Below are positions 8,872-17,523 of a stretch of DNA of 40,984 bases, piece by piece. Positions within the stretch are counted from its first letter, which is position 1, and every line of letters starts with the position of its first letter. Source of the stretch: Xenophilus aerolatus. Its GTDB lineage: Bacteria > Pseudomonadota > Gammaproteobacteria > Burkholderiales > Burkholderiaceae_C. The notes beneath the pieces were generated by a model. The model made no database searches. It was not told the DNA's origin and was given only the letters and a program-made list of their open reading frames with translations. The stretch covers positions 1 to 40,984 of the forward strand of contig QAIB01000021.1 of assembly GCA_030418545.1 (NCBI GenBank). The letters run 5' to 3'. A program made the translations under genes and the position numbers.

Positions 8872-9938
8872 GCCGGGACCGCGCCGCCGTACTGCTTGCT
8901 CACCCAATCGCGATACGAGCCGCTTTGCACGTTGCGCACCCACTCGCCGTTGGCGAGGTACCACTCGACGGTCTTGCGGATTCCCGACTCGAAAGTCTCC
9001 GCGGGCTTCCAGCCCAATTCACGCTCAAGCTTCCGTGCATCGATCGCGTAGCGACGGTCGTGCCCCGGTCGGTCGGTGACGTAGGTGATCTGCTCGGCAT
9101 AGGGCTTGCCATCGGCACGCGGCTTGAGTTCGTCGAGCAGCGCGCAGACCGTGCGCACGATCTCGATGTTCGGTTTCTCGTTCCACCCGCCGACGTTGTA
9201 CGTCTCGCCGAGCTTGCCAGCTTCCAGCACGCGCCGGATGGCGCTGCAGTGGTCCTTGACGTAGAGCCAGTCGCGCACCTGCATGCCGTCGCCGTACACG
9301 GGCAGCGACTTTCCGGCCAGCGCATTGACGATCATCAGCGGGATGAGCTTCTCGGGGAAGTGATAAGGCCCGTAGTTGTTGGAACAGTTGGTCGTGAGGA
9401 CCGGGAGCCCGTAGGTGTGGTGCCACGCCCGGACCAGATGGTCGCTGGCCGCCTTGCTCGCCGAATAGGGGCTGTTGGGCTCGTAGCGATTGGTTTCGGT
9501 GAAGGCCGGGTCGGTGGCCGAGAGCGTGCCGTACACCTCGTCGGTCGACACATGCAGAAACCGGAAGGCGGCCTTTTCGGCCTGGGGCAGGCTGGCCCAA
9601 TGGCCACGCACTGCCTCGAGCAGACGGAACGTGCCCAACACATTCGTCTGCACGAAGTCTTCAGGACCGTGGATGGACCGGTCCACATGTGATTCGGCGG
9701 CGAAGTTCACGACCGCGCGCGGCCGGTGCTCGGCCATGAGGCGGGCCACGAGGGCGGTATCGCCGATGTCGCCCTGCACAAACACGTGGCGCGGGTTGTC
9801 TGCCGCGGACGCCAGCGTCTGGAGGTTGCCTGCGTAGGTCAACTTGTCGAGGTTGACAATTGCTTCCGTGCTGCCTGCCAGCCAGTCGAGAACGAAATTG
9901 GCGCCGATAAAGCCCGCGCCGCCGGTAACCAGGATCAT
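8868..9938 (-). CDS. rfbB: dTDP-glucose 4,6-dehydratase
   Basis: This 356-residue extended SDR enzyme converts dTDP-glucose to dTDP-4-dehydro-6-deoxyglucose, using a tightly bound NAD+. Signatures are [12 protein letters not shown] near the N-terminus, [22 protein letters not shown], the catalytic [15 protein letters not shown] (YxxxK) and [17 protein letters not shown]. Length is typical of RmlB. The start at 9938 begins directly with the Rossmann fold (MILVTGG), as is normal. It is the first gene of rfbBDAC and is divergent from manC across 209 bp. Confidence 0.97.
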   Translation of the reverse strand: MILVTGGAGFIGANFVLDWLAGSTEAIVNLDKLTYAGNLQTLASAADNPRHVFVQGDIGDTALVARLMAEHRPRAVVNFAAESHVDRSIHGPEDFVQTNVLGTFRLLEAVRGHWASLPQAEKAAFRFLHVSTDEVYGTLSATDPAFTETNRYEPNSPYSASKAASDHLVRAWHHTYGLPVLTTNCSNNYGPYHFPEKLIPLMIVNALAGKSLPVYGDGMQVRDWLYVKDHCSAIRRVLEAGKLGETYNVGGWNEKPNIEIVRTVCALLDELKPRADGKPYAEQITYVTDRPGHDRRYAIDARKLERELGWKPAETFESGIRKTVEWYLANGEWVRNVQSGSYRDWVSKQYGGAVPA

Positions 9939-9963
9939 GGGGTTCCCTGTGTGTCGTTGAATC

Positions 9964-9978
9964 CGCCATTTCATGGCG
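9964..9978. promoter_or_regulatory. Small perfect inverted repeat in front of rfbB
   Basis: CGCCAT-TTC-ATGGCG is a 6-bp inverted repeat with a 3-base centre, 26 bases before the rfbB ATG and just downstream of the candidate -10 box at 9986-9991. It could be an operator or a short leader hairpin. No regulator can be named. Confidence 0.3.
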
Positions 9979-9985
9979 CGAAAGG

Positions 9986-9991
9986 ATTATC
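9986..9991 (-). promoter_or_regulatory. Candidate -10 box of the rfbBDAC promoter
   Basis: The minus strand reads GATAAT here (five of six matches to TATAAT), about 48 bases before the rfbB ATG. The best -35-like hexamer at a 16-base spacing is TTTCGA, which is poor. The position is sensible for a promoter firing into rfbB, but support rests on the -10 alone. Confidence 0.35.
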
Positions 9992-10147
9992 CCATCCGTT
10001 ACATGTGTCGAAACGTGGCGTCTTGCACAGTATGTAGAGTCGGCGCGGCTTGTGCTTGGGGAACTCCAGCGCCGGAATCCGCCAACTCTTTCACCCAATC
10101 ATGAATCCTTTTGTTTTACATTTAGGCTCTCAGCGCAACTTCTAGCC

Positions 10148-11614
10148 ATGAATACTGTCACTGACTCTCGAGCGGCGTCGCCGGGCGCCGCCATCCGCCC
10201 CATCGTCTTGTGCGGCGGCAGTGGGACGCGCCTCTGGCCGCTGTCGCGCAAGGCCCTGCCCAAACAGTTCGTGCCACTGGTGGGCAACAAGAGCCTGCTG
10301 CAGCTCACGCTCGAGCGCCTGATACATGTTGGCCCGCAGGTCGACTGCGTGGCGTCGGAAGAACATCGTTTCCTGGTGCAGGAGGCCATGGACGCCGCGG
10401 GTGTGAACGGCCAGCAGGTGCTCGAACCGGTCGGCCGAAATACGGCCGCTGCGATGGCGGTGGCTGCGCTGATTGCGGCGCCCGACGACCTGCTGCTTTT
10501 CGCCCCTGCAGACCACCACGTGCCGGACGCCGACCTGTTCGCCCGCACCGTGCGCCAGGGCGTGGAGGCGGCGCAGGCCGGCTACATCGTGACTTTCGGG
10601 GTGGTCCCGACCTTTCCAAGCACGGCCTACGGCTACATCCAGCCGGGGGTCGACCTCGATGGACAGGCCGGCCGCACGGTGGCCCGTTTTGTCGAAAAGC
10701 CCCCGGCCGAACGCGCGCAAGCCATGCTGCTCGACGGCGGCTACCTCTGGAATGCCGGCATCTTCCTGGTGCGCGCGGGCACCCTCATCGACGCACTGCG
10801 CACCCATGCAACGGACATCCTGGCCGCCTGCCAGAAGGCGGTGGCCGGCCGCAAGCCGGACGGCTCGTTCGTCCGGCTGGACGCCGTGGCCTTCGAAGCC
10901 TGCCGCAGCGACAGCATCGACTACGCCGTGCTCGAGAAGCACGACAAGGTGGCGGTGATTCCCTTCGCCGGCGCCTGGAGCGACGTCGGCAGTTGGAACG
11001 CCGTGGCGCAACTCCAGCCGGCGGATGCGGGTGGCAACCGCGCCTCGGGGCATGCCGTCCTGCTGCAGGCGTCCAACACTTTCGTACACGCCCCCGTTCG
11101 GCCGGTGGTCGCCCTGGGCACCGAAGACCTGGTGATCGTCGACACGCAGGATGCCGTGCTGGTCGCGCGCACCGACTGCGTCGAACAGGTCAAGGACGTG
11201 GTGGCCCTGCTCGCGGCCAACGGCCACAGCGAAGCCACCCAGCACCGCCGCGTGGCCCGCCCATGGGGCGCCTACGACAGCGTGGACAACGGTGAGCGCT
11301 TCCAGGTCAAGCGCCTGACGGTCAAGCCGGGCGCGAAGCTGTCGCTGCAGATGCACCACCACCGCGCGGAGCACTGGATCGTCGTCAGGGGCACGGCCAA
11401 GGTGACGCGTGGCGACGAGACGCTGCTGGTCCAGGAGAACGAATCCGTCTACATCCCGCTGGGCACCGTGCACCGGCTCGAGAACCCGGGCAAGGTGATG
11501 CTCGAGGTGATCGAAGTCCAGTCCGGCAGCTACCTCGGCGAGGACGACATCGTGCGCTACGAGGACACCTACGGCCGCGTCGCCCCCCTTCAGCGGCCCG
11601 CCAAGGGCGGCTAG
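10148..11614 (+). CDS. manC: Mannose-1-phosphate guanylyltransferase / mannose-6-phosphate isomerase
   Basis: This 488-residue, two-domain enzyme makes GDP-mannose from GTP and mannose-1-phosphate; the C-terminal half is a type II phosphomannose isomerase cupin. The N-terminal domain starts with [18 protein letters not shown] (18-35) and ALPKQF, with VARFVEKPP and the WSDVGSWNA segment. The cupin carries [18 protein letters not shown] and [13 protein letters not shown]. Length is that of ManC/AlgA. The start at 10148 gives the usual short N-terminal extension. It leads the manC-fcl-gmd operon, divergent from rfb, and supplies GDP-mannose for the next two enzymes. Confidence 0.95.
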   Translation: MNTVTDSRAASPGAAIRPIVLCGGSGTRLWPLSRKALPKQFVPLVGNKSLLQLTLERLIHVGPQVDCVASEEHRFLVQEAMDAAGVNGQQVLEPVGRNTAAAMAVAALIAAPDDLLLFAPADHHVPDADLFARTVRQGVEAAQAGYIVTFGVVPTFPSTAYGYIQPGVDLDGQAGRTVARFVEKPPAERAQAMLLDGGYLWNAGIFLVRAGTLIDALRTHATDILAACQKAVAGRKPDGSFVRLDAVAFEACRSDSIDYAVLEKHDKVAVIPFAGAWSDVGSWNAVAQLQPADAGGNRASGHAVLLQASNTFVHAPVRPVVALGTEDLVIVDTQDAVLVARTDCVEQVKDVVALLAANGHSEATQHRRVARPWGAYDSVDNGERFQVKRLTVKPGAKLSLQMHHHRAEHWIVVRGTAKVTRGDETLLVQENESVYIPLGTVHRLENPGKVMLEVIEVQSGSYLGEDDIVRYEDTYGRVAPLQRPAKGG

Positions 11615-11645
11615 CCGGTCAACCCAGGTTTTGCCCACAGACGCC

Positions 11646-12604
11646 ATGACATTCAAGAAGATCTACATCGCCGGCCATCGCGGCATGGTCGGAGGCGCCA
11701 TCGCCCGTGCGCTGGCGCGCGATGCCGGCGTCGAACTCGTCACGCGCACCCATGCGCAGCTGGACCTGACCGATCCGGCGGCGGTCCGCGCCTTCTTCGA
11801 AACCGAGAAGCCCGACGCCGTCTACCTGGCGGCGGCGCGCGTGGGCGGCATCCATGCCAACAACACCTACCCGGCCGACTTCATCTACGACAACCTGATG
11901 ATCCAGGCCAACGTGATCCACGAAGCCTGGCGCAGCGGCGTGAAGCGGCTGCTGTTCCTCGGGTCAAGCTGCATCTATCCCAAGATGGCCGAACAGCCGA
12001 TCGCCGAGGATTCGCTGCTCACCGGCAAGCTCGAACCCACCAACGAGCCCTACGCCATCGCCAAGATCGCCGGCATCAAGCTGTGCGAGAGCTACAACCG
12101 CCAGCACGGCACGGATTTCCGCAGCGTGATGCCGACCAACCTGTACGGGCCCGGCGACAACTACCACCCGCAGAACAGCCACGTGCTGCCCGCGCTGATC
12201 CGCCGCTTCCATGAGGCGCGCGAGTCCGGCGCGCCCAGGGTCACCATCTGGGGCACCGGCACGCCGCGGCGCGAGTTCCTGCATGTCGACGACATGGCGG
12301 CCGCCTGCGTGCACGTGATGAACCTCGACCCGGCCACCTACGCCACCGCCACGTCGCCGATGAGCAGCCACATCAACGTGGGCTGCGGCAGCGACGTCAC
12401 GATCGCCGAACTCGCGCGCCTGGTGGCCGACGTGGTCGGCTACGAGGGCGAGATCGACTACGACACCAGCAAGCCGGACGGCACGCCCCGCAAGCTGCTC
12501 GACGTCTCGCGCCTTGGCGCGCTCGGCTGGCGAGCCAGCATCTCGCTGCCCGACGGCATCCGTACCACGTACCAAGAATTCCTGACCAGCACGGCCACGC
12601 CAGC

Positions 12605-12608
<4 letters not shown>
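11646..12608 (+). CDS. fcl: GDP-L-fucose synthase
   Basis: This 320-residue extended SDR performs the 3,5-epimerisation and NADPH reduction of GDP-4-dehydro-6-deoxymannose to GDP-L-fucose. It shows [14 protein letters not shown] at the N-terminus, the family-specific [34 protein letters not shown], the catalytic [11 protein letters not shown] (YxxxK) and [12 protein letters not shown]. The ATG at 11646 is preferred over an upstream TTG at 11631 because it starts right before the Rossmann strand. It lies 31 bp after manC and overlaps gmd by 4 bp. Confidence 0.96.
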
Positions 12609-13729
<1,121 letters not shown>

Positions 13730-13779
13730 CTTCGCGATTCCGTGCCGCACTGCAGCACGGCATTGCGCCGCTCTTGCGC

Positions 13780-13785
13780 TAGAGT
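13780..13785 (+). promoter_or_regulatory. Candidate -10 box of the TetR-family gene
   Basis: TAGAGT lies 30 bases before the ATG at 13815 and directly precedes the inverted repeat at 13786-13810. No good -35 box is visible at the right spacing, so this rests on the -10 likeness and its position. Confidence 0.3.
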
Positions 13786-13810
13786 GGCCTCAAGAGACAC
13801 CCTTGAGGCC
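13786..13810. promoter_or_regulatory. Perfect 9-bp inverted repeat before the TetR gene (putative operator)
   Basis: GGCCTCAAG and CTTGAGGCC are exact inverted repeats separated by 7 bases (AGACACC). They start directly after the candidate -10 box and end 4 bases before the TetR ATG, the classic place for an autoregulatory operator covering the transcription start. As RNA it would also fold into a 9-bp hairpin over the ribosome binding region, so control of translation is an alternative. Confidence 0.5.
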
Positions 13811-13814
13811 CCGC

Positions 13815-14489
13815 ATGGCCAAGAAGGCACCACGACGCACCGCGCAACGCATCCTCGAAACGGGGCTCGACCTGTTCAATCGCTTCGGCGAGCCGAACGT
13901 GTCGACGACCCTGATCGCGTCCGAGCTGGGCATCAGCCCCGGCAACCTGTACTACCACTACCCGGCCAAGGACGCCCTCATCAACCGGCTCCATGAGGCC
14001 TACGAGCACGAGCTCGGCGAGGTGCTGGAGGACGCACAGGGCGTGCGCGACATCGGGCAGGCCGGCGCCTTCCTGCACCGCTTGTTCGAGCTGATCTGGC
14101 GCTACCGCTTCCTCTACCGCGACCTCAACGACCTGCTGAGCAAGAACCGGCACCTGGAAACACGCTTCCAGCAGGTGCTGCGCAGCAAGCAGACCGCCTT
14201 GCGCACCCTGCTCGGCCGCATGGCCGAGGCCGGCCACCTGAGCATCGACCCTGCCGAGGCCGACCTGCTGGCGCGCAGCATGGTGGTGCTGGTGACCTAC
14301 TGGCTCAGCTACGAGTACGTGGGCAACCCGCGTGAGGCGCTGGAGCCCGAGCACGCCGAGGAGTCGCTGATGCGCGCCAGCCGGCACACGTTGCAGCTGC
14401 TCACCCCCTACCTGGCGCCTGCCCAGCAGCAACATCTGCTGACGCTGGGCACGATGGATGCAGGTGAAGATGCCGCACTGACCGCCTGA
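13815..14489 (+). CDS. TetR/AcrR-family transcriptional regulator
   Basis: This 224-residue protein has an N-terminal TetR DNA-binding domain (about 10-55): RILETGLDLFNRFGEPNVSTTLIASELGIS can be followed into the recognition helix SPGNLYYHYPAKDALI. The C-terminal part (60-210) is all-helical, as in TetR ligand and dimer domains, with a FLYRDLNDLLSKN segment seen in a subgroup of proteobacterial TetR proteins. The ligand is unknown. The ATG at 13815 starts the normal short arm (MAKKAPRRTAQR). It is coupled by a TGATG overlap to a TPR-like gene and preceded by a possible operator. Confidence 0.9.
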   Translation: MAKKAPRRTAQRILETGLDLFNRFGEPNVSTTLIASELGISPGNLYYHYPAKDALINRLHEAYEHELGEVLEDAQGVRDIGQAGAFLHRLFELIWRYRFLYRDLNDLLSKNRHLETRFQQVLRSKQTALRTLLGRMAEAGHLSIDPAEADLLARSMVVLVTYWLSYEYVGNPREALEPEHAEESLMRASRHTLQLLTPYLAPAQQQHLLTLGTMDAGEDAALTA

Positions 14490-15346
14490 TGCAAGAACGC
14501 ACCATCCCGATGCAGGTTCCCCAGACCTCCCCGCATTCACCCGCAGGCGGCCGTGCGCCGATGGCGCTGGAAACGCACGGCTGGGTGGCACTGCCCTTCA
14601 CCGACCTGCCGCATTTCGACCCGGAAAGCGTGCGGGCGCACTGGGCCCGGCTGCATGCCGGACAGATCGGCCCGCCGCCCGCCAGCGACGCACTCGCCCG
14701 CGCCTGGGCCAGCTACCACAACGGCGATTTCGCGCGGGCCGTGACCGAGGCGCAGGCGCTGGGCGACGCTGGCCAGGGCCTGGTCGACCAGGCGACCGCC
14801 ATCTACGCCAATTACGTCGAGCCGCGCGAGAGCGTGCGCCTCGCCCTCTTCCGCCAGGTGGCCGAGCACGCCGGCGCCCGAGCCGCCGCCGCGCCGGACG
14901 ACTGCCAGGCGCTGTACTGGCAGGCCTACGCGCTGGGGCGCTACGCGCAGGCGGTGAGCGTGGCGCGCGCCCTGGCCCAGGGCCTGGGCAACAGGCTCAA
15001 GGACGCGCTGGAACGCATCATCGCCCTGCAGCCGCGCCATGCGGACGCGCACTTCGCCCTCGGCGCCTTCCATGCCGAGGTGATCGACAAGGTGGGCCCG
15101 CTGGTCGGACGCATGACCTACGGCGTGCGGGCCGACACCGCGCGCGCCCTGTTCGCCCGCGGCCTGGAACTGCATCCCGACTCACCCACCGGCCTCATCG
15201 AGCACGCCCGCGCCCTGCTGGTCCTGGAGGGCGATGACCGCCTGGCCGAGGCGACGCGCCTGTACGAGCGCGCCGCCGCCCTCGAGCCGCAGGACGCGCG
15301 CGAGCGCCTCGACGTGGAACTGGCGCGCGCCGGCCTGAGGGACTGA
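14489..15346 (+). CDS. TPR-like protein of unknown function
   Basis: This 285-residue protein has no signal peptide. The central and C-terminal parts are helical with tetratricopeptide-like pairs: ALARAWASYHNGDFARAVTEA, LERIIALQPRHADAHFALG, ARALFARGLELHPDSP and ATRLYERAAALEPQDA. Such repeats bind protein partners in the cytoplasm. The start overlaps the TetR stop (TGATG), so the two are probably made together; a second ATG at 14510 would also do. No catalytic motif is seen. A role linked to the regulator is only inferred from the coupling. Confidence 0.75.
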   Translation: MQERTIPMQVPQTSPHSPAGGRAPMALETHGWVALPFTDLPHFDPESVRAHWARLHAGQIGPPPASDALARAWASYHNGDFARAVTEAQALGDAGQGLVDQATAIYANYVEPRESVRLALFRQVAEHAGARAAAAPDDCQALYWQAYALGRYAQAVSVARALAQGLGNRLKDALERIIALQPRHADAHFALGAFHAEVIDKVGPLVGRMTYGVRADTARALFARGLELHPDSPTGLIEHARALLVLEGDDRLAEATRLYERAAALEPQDARERLDVELARAGLRD

Positions 15347-15387
15347 TCGCCCCGCAAGCCAGACCGGCCGCCAAGGGCAAAAAAAAA

Positions 15388-15399
15388 GAACGATCGTTC
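15388..15399. promoter_or_regulatory. 12-bp palindrome GAACGATCGTTC (putative TetR-type operator)
   Basis: This is a perfect 12-bp palindrome 48 bases before the acyl-CoA-binding protein ATG. It follows an A-run and lies where the -35 region would be if CACAAT at 15409-15414 is the -10. AACG-x2-CGTT cores are typical of several TetR-family operators in fatty-acid and phenylacetate regulation. Whether the TetR protein at 13815 or another regulator binds it cannot be told. Confidence 0.45.
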
Positions 15400-15447
15400 G
15401 CAGGCGGTCACAATGGGGACCTTCCTCCCACTCGCTCCCTGCACGCC

Positions 15448-15714
15448 ATGTCTTCCCCCGACCTCCAGGCCCGTTTCGAAGCCGCCGAAGCCAACTCCAA
15501 GCTGCTGCCCGCCCGCCCCGACAACCCGACGCTGCTGAAGATCTACGGCTTGTACAAGCAGGCCACGCTGGGCGACAACACCGAGAAGAAGCCCAGCTTC
15601 AGCGACATCGTGGCCCGCGCCAAATGGGACGCCTGGAGCGTCCACAAGGGCGTGTCGGCGGACGACGCCAAGCAGAGGTACATCGACCTGATCGAATCGC
15701 TGCGCAACGCATGA
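15448..15714 (+). CDS. Acyl-CoA-binding protein
   Basis: This 88-residue single-domain ACBP binds medium- and long-chain acyl-CoA in the cytoplasm and buffers or delivers it. It has the family's conserved residues: FEAAEANSKLL, LKIYGLYKQATLGDN and the ARAKWDAWSVHKGVSADDAKQRYI segment containing the CoA-binding lysine, tryptophan and tyrosine. Length is normal (about 85-90). It stands alone, 101 bp after the TPR-like gene, with its own candidate promoter and a palindromic operator, and a repeat-rich region follows. Confidence 0.94.
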   Translation: MSSPDLQARFEAAEANSKLLPARPDNPTLLKIYGLYKQATLGDNTEKKPSFSDIVARAKWDAWSVHKGVSADDAKQRYIDLIESLRNA

Positions 15715-15719
15715 ACTGA

Positions 15720-15870
15720 TACACCCCCCAAGCCGCTTCGCGGCTCCCCCCTCTCTCGCCTTCGGCGGGAGGGGGGCGCACCCAGCGGCCTGGCAAAGCC
15801 AGTTCCGCGGGTGCCCTGAGGGCTTCGCTGCGCTTGCCGGCTGGGCTGCGTTTGCCAAGCGTCGCGGGTG
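15720..15870. repeat. Structured intergenic repeat with several stem-loops
   Basis: Stem-loops follow one another: AGCCGC-TTC-GCGGCT (15731-15745), a 13-bp stem with a TTC loop at 15748-15776 including two G-T pairs, and CTGGC-AAA-GCCAG (15790-15802) nested inside CACCC/GGGTG. The C-rich and G-rich arms and the wording GCGCACCCAGCGGCCTGGCAAAGCC are, from memory, a common intergenic repeat in Comamonadaceae genomes. It lies between the convergent ACBP and CoA-transferase genes and may also help end transcription, though there is no T-run. Confidence 0.6.
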
Positions 15871-15912
15871 CTCAACCTAATCGGGCTGAAATGCCGCCAC
15901 ACCTGGACAACG

Positions 15913-15931
15913 CGCTATCGATTCGATAGCG
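15913..15931. repeat. Palindromic GCTAT...ATAGC repeat
   Basis: CGCTATCGA-T-TCGATAGCG is a perfect 9-bp inverted repeat with a single central base, just past the 3' end of the CoA-transferase gene (stop at 15951, minus strand). Related GCTA...TAGC elements are at 17868-17886 and 22008-22024. Such sequences are a familiar small repeat of Comamonadaceae. Confidence 0.55.
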
Positions 15932-15950
15932 AGGCACTCGACGGGGGCAG

Positions 15951-17192
15951 TCAGCCGACCACGCCCCGCTCGCGCAGCGCCACGATCTGCGCCTCGCTCA
16001 GCCCCACCTCGCGCAGCACCGCGTAGGTATCCGCCCCCAGCGCCGGCGCGTTGCGCCTGTGGCCCGCCGGCGTGGCCGACAGCTTGGGCACGAAGCCCGG
16101 CAGCAGCACCTCGCTGCCGTCGTCCAGGCGAATGGGGAGCACCATGCCGCGCGCGGCGTAGTGCGGGTCGGCCGCGATGTCGGCCACGGTGTAGATGCGG
16201 CCGGCCGGCACCTGGGCCGCCTCCAGCGCGGCCAGCGCCTCGGCCACGGTGCGTCCTGCAGCCCATTCGCCGATGGCGCCATCGAGCATGCCGACCTGCG
16301 CCACGCGGCCGGTGTTGTCGGCCAGTTGCGGATCGGCCGCCAGCTCGGGCCGGCCGATGCACTGCATCAGCCGCTTGAAGATGCTGTCGCCGTTGCCTGC
16401 GATGAGCACGTAGCCGTCGGCGCAGCGGTACGCGTTGGTCGGCGCGATGCCGGGCAAGGCGCTGCCGGCCGCCTCGCGCACGGCGCCGAAGGCGCTGTAC
16501 TCGGGCAGCAGGCTTTCCATGCAGTTGAAGACCGCCTCGTACAGCGCCACGTCGATCACCTGGCCGCGGCCCTTGGGATGCTCGGCGCTCACCGTCGCGT
16601 GCCGGTGCTGCAGCGCCATCAGGATGCCGATCACGCCGTGCAGCGAGGCCAGCGTGTCGCCGATCGACACGCCCACGCGCACCGGCACGCGGCCCGGCTC
16701 GCCCGTGAGGTGGCGCAGCCCGCCCATCGCCTCGGCCACGACGCCAAAACCCGGGCGGTCGCGGTACGGCCCGGTCTGACCGTAGCCGCTGATGCGCAGC
16801 ATGACCAGCGCGGGGTTGGTGGCCAGCAATGCGTCGGGGCCCAGGCCCCAGCCTTCCATCGCGCCGGGGCGGAAGTTCTCGATCAGCACGTCGGCTTCGG
16901 CCGCCAGGCGCCGCACGATGTCTTGCGCCTCGCTCTGGCGCAGGTCCAGCGCGAGCGAGCGCTTGTTGCGCGATTGGGCCTGCCACCAAATCGACGTGCC
17001 ATCCTTGAGCAGGCGCCACTTGCGCAGCGGGTCACCCTCGTTCGGCGGCTCGACCTTGACGACATCGGCGCCGAAATCGGCCAGGGTGCGGGCCGAGAAA
17101 GGGCCGGCAATGAGCTGGCCCAGCTCGATGACCTTCAGGCCCGCGAGCGGGCCGCTGACCGTTCGCGGGGCACCGGATCGGGCGTCGGTCAT
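15951..17192 (-). CDS. CaiB/BaiF family (class III) CoA-transferase
   Basis: This 413-residue protein has the class III CoA-transferase fold. Features are LAGLKVIELGQLIAGPF at the N-terminus, FGADVVKVEPP (40-50), SRNKRSLALDL (74-84), VLIENFRPGAMEGWG (102-116), and SIGDTLASLHG, whose Asp179 is in the place of the catalytic aspartate that forms the acyl anhydride. Members move CoA between carboxylic acids (formyl-, succinyl-, carnitinyl-CoA and others) in the cytoplasm; the substrate here cannot be told. It lies 16 bp after the PHA-system gene and appears to be the last gene of a four-gene operon. Confidence 0.92.
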   Translation of the reverse strand: MTDARSGAPRTVSGPLAGLKVIELGQLIAGPFSARTLADFGADVVKVEPPNEGDPLRKWRLLKDGTSIWWQAQSRNKRSLALDLRQSEAQDIVRRLAAEADVLIENFRPGAMEGWGLGPDALLATNPALVMLRISGYGQTGPYRDRPGFGVVAEAMGGLRHLTGEPGRVPVRVGVSIGDTLASLHGVIGILMALQHRHATVSAEHPKGRGQVIDVALYEAVFNCMESLLPEYSAFGAVREAAGSALPGIAPTNAYRCADGYVLIAGNGDSIFKRLMQCIGRPELAADPQLADNTGRVAQVGMLDGAIGEWAAGRTVAEALAALEAAQVPAGRIYTVADIAADPHYAARGMVLPIRLDDGSEVLLPGFVPKLSATPAGHRRNAPALGADTYAVLREVGLSEAQIVALRERGVVG

Positions 17193-17208
17193 GGCAGCTG
17201 CCGGCCGG

Positions 17209-17523
17209 TCAGCCGGCCGCCCGCTCGCGGGCCAGCAGCTCGTCGAGGTTGCGCGACACCTTCTCCTCGATCATCTCGCTGAAGCTGCCGAGCAGAAAGC
17301 CCAGTTGCACGTTCATGCCGAAGCGCTCCGGCGTGACCTCCACCGTGCCGCTGGCACCGGCGCCGCTGAAGTGCACCCGGTCGCAGGCGCCGGCCTCGGA
17401 CGACTCCTCGTAGGTGCACGACAGGCCGTAGTCGCGCTCGGCCTGGCTGACCCACTGGCGGGCCACCTCGCGCGCGCGGGCCATGCCGAGGTTGTGCTGG
17501 CGTTCGATCTGGATGTCAGGCAC
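17209..17523 (-). CDS. Polyhydroxyalkanoic acid system family protein
   Basis: This 104-residue protein matches the small PHA_gran_rgn family found near polyhydroxyalkanoate genes. It has PDIQIERQHNLGMARAREV at the start, SQAERDYGLSCTYEE, VHFSGAGASGTVEVTPERFG and LGFLLGSFSEMIEEKVSRNL. The GTG at 17523 is chosen as start: the family begins with (M)PDI, and a GGAGAG ribosome binding site precedes it. The start overlaps the aminopeptidase stop by 8 bp. The function of the family is not established. The frame is open further upstream inside the aminopeptidase gene, but that part is only its shadow. Confidence 0.85.
   Translation of the reverse strand: MPDIQIERQHNLGMARAREVARQWVSQAERDYGLSCTYEESSEAGACDRVHFSGAGASGTVEVTPERFGMNVQLGFLLGSFSEMIEEKVSRNLDELLARERAAG

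Noticed and set aside
10085-10147. A sigma-70 promoter for manC using TTTACA at 10115
   Set aside because: No acceptable -10 lies at 16-18 bases spacing before the ATG, so no promoter was annotated.
10142-11656. A 504-residue open frame on the minus strand opposite manC
   Set aside because: It is the antisense shadow of manC, caused by high GC at third codon positions; the composition is His/Val/Gly-rich with no family resemblance, while manC matches its family over its full length.
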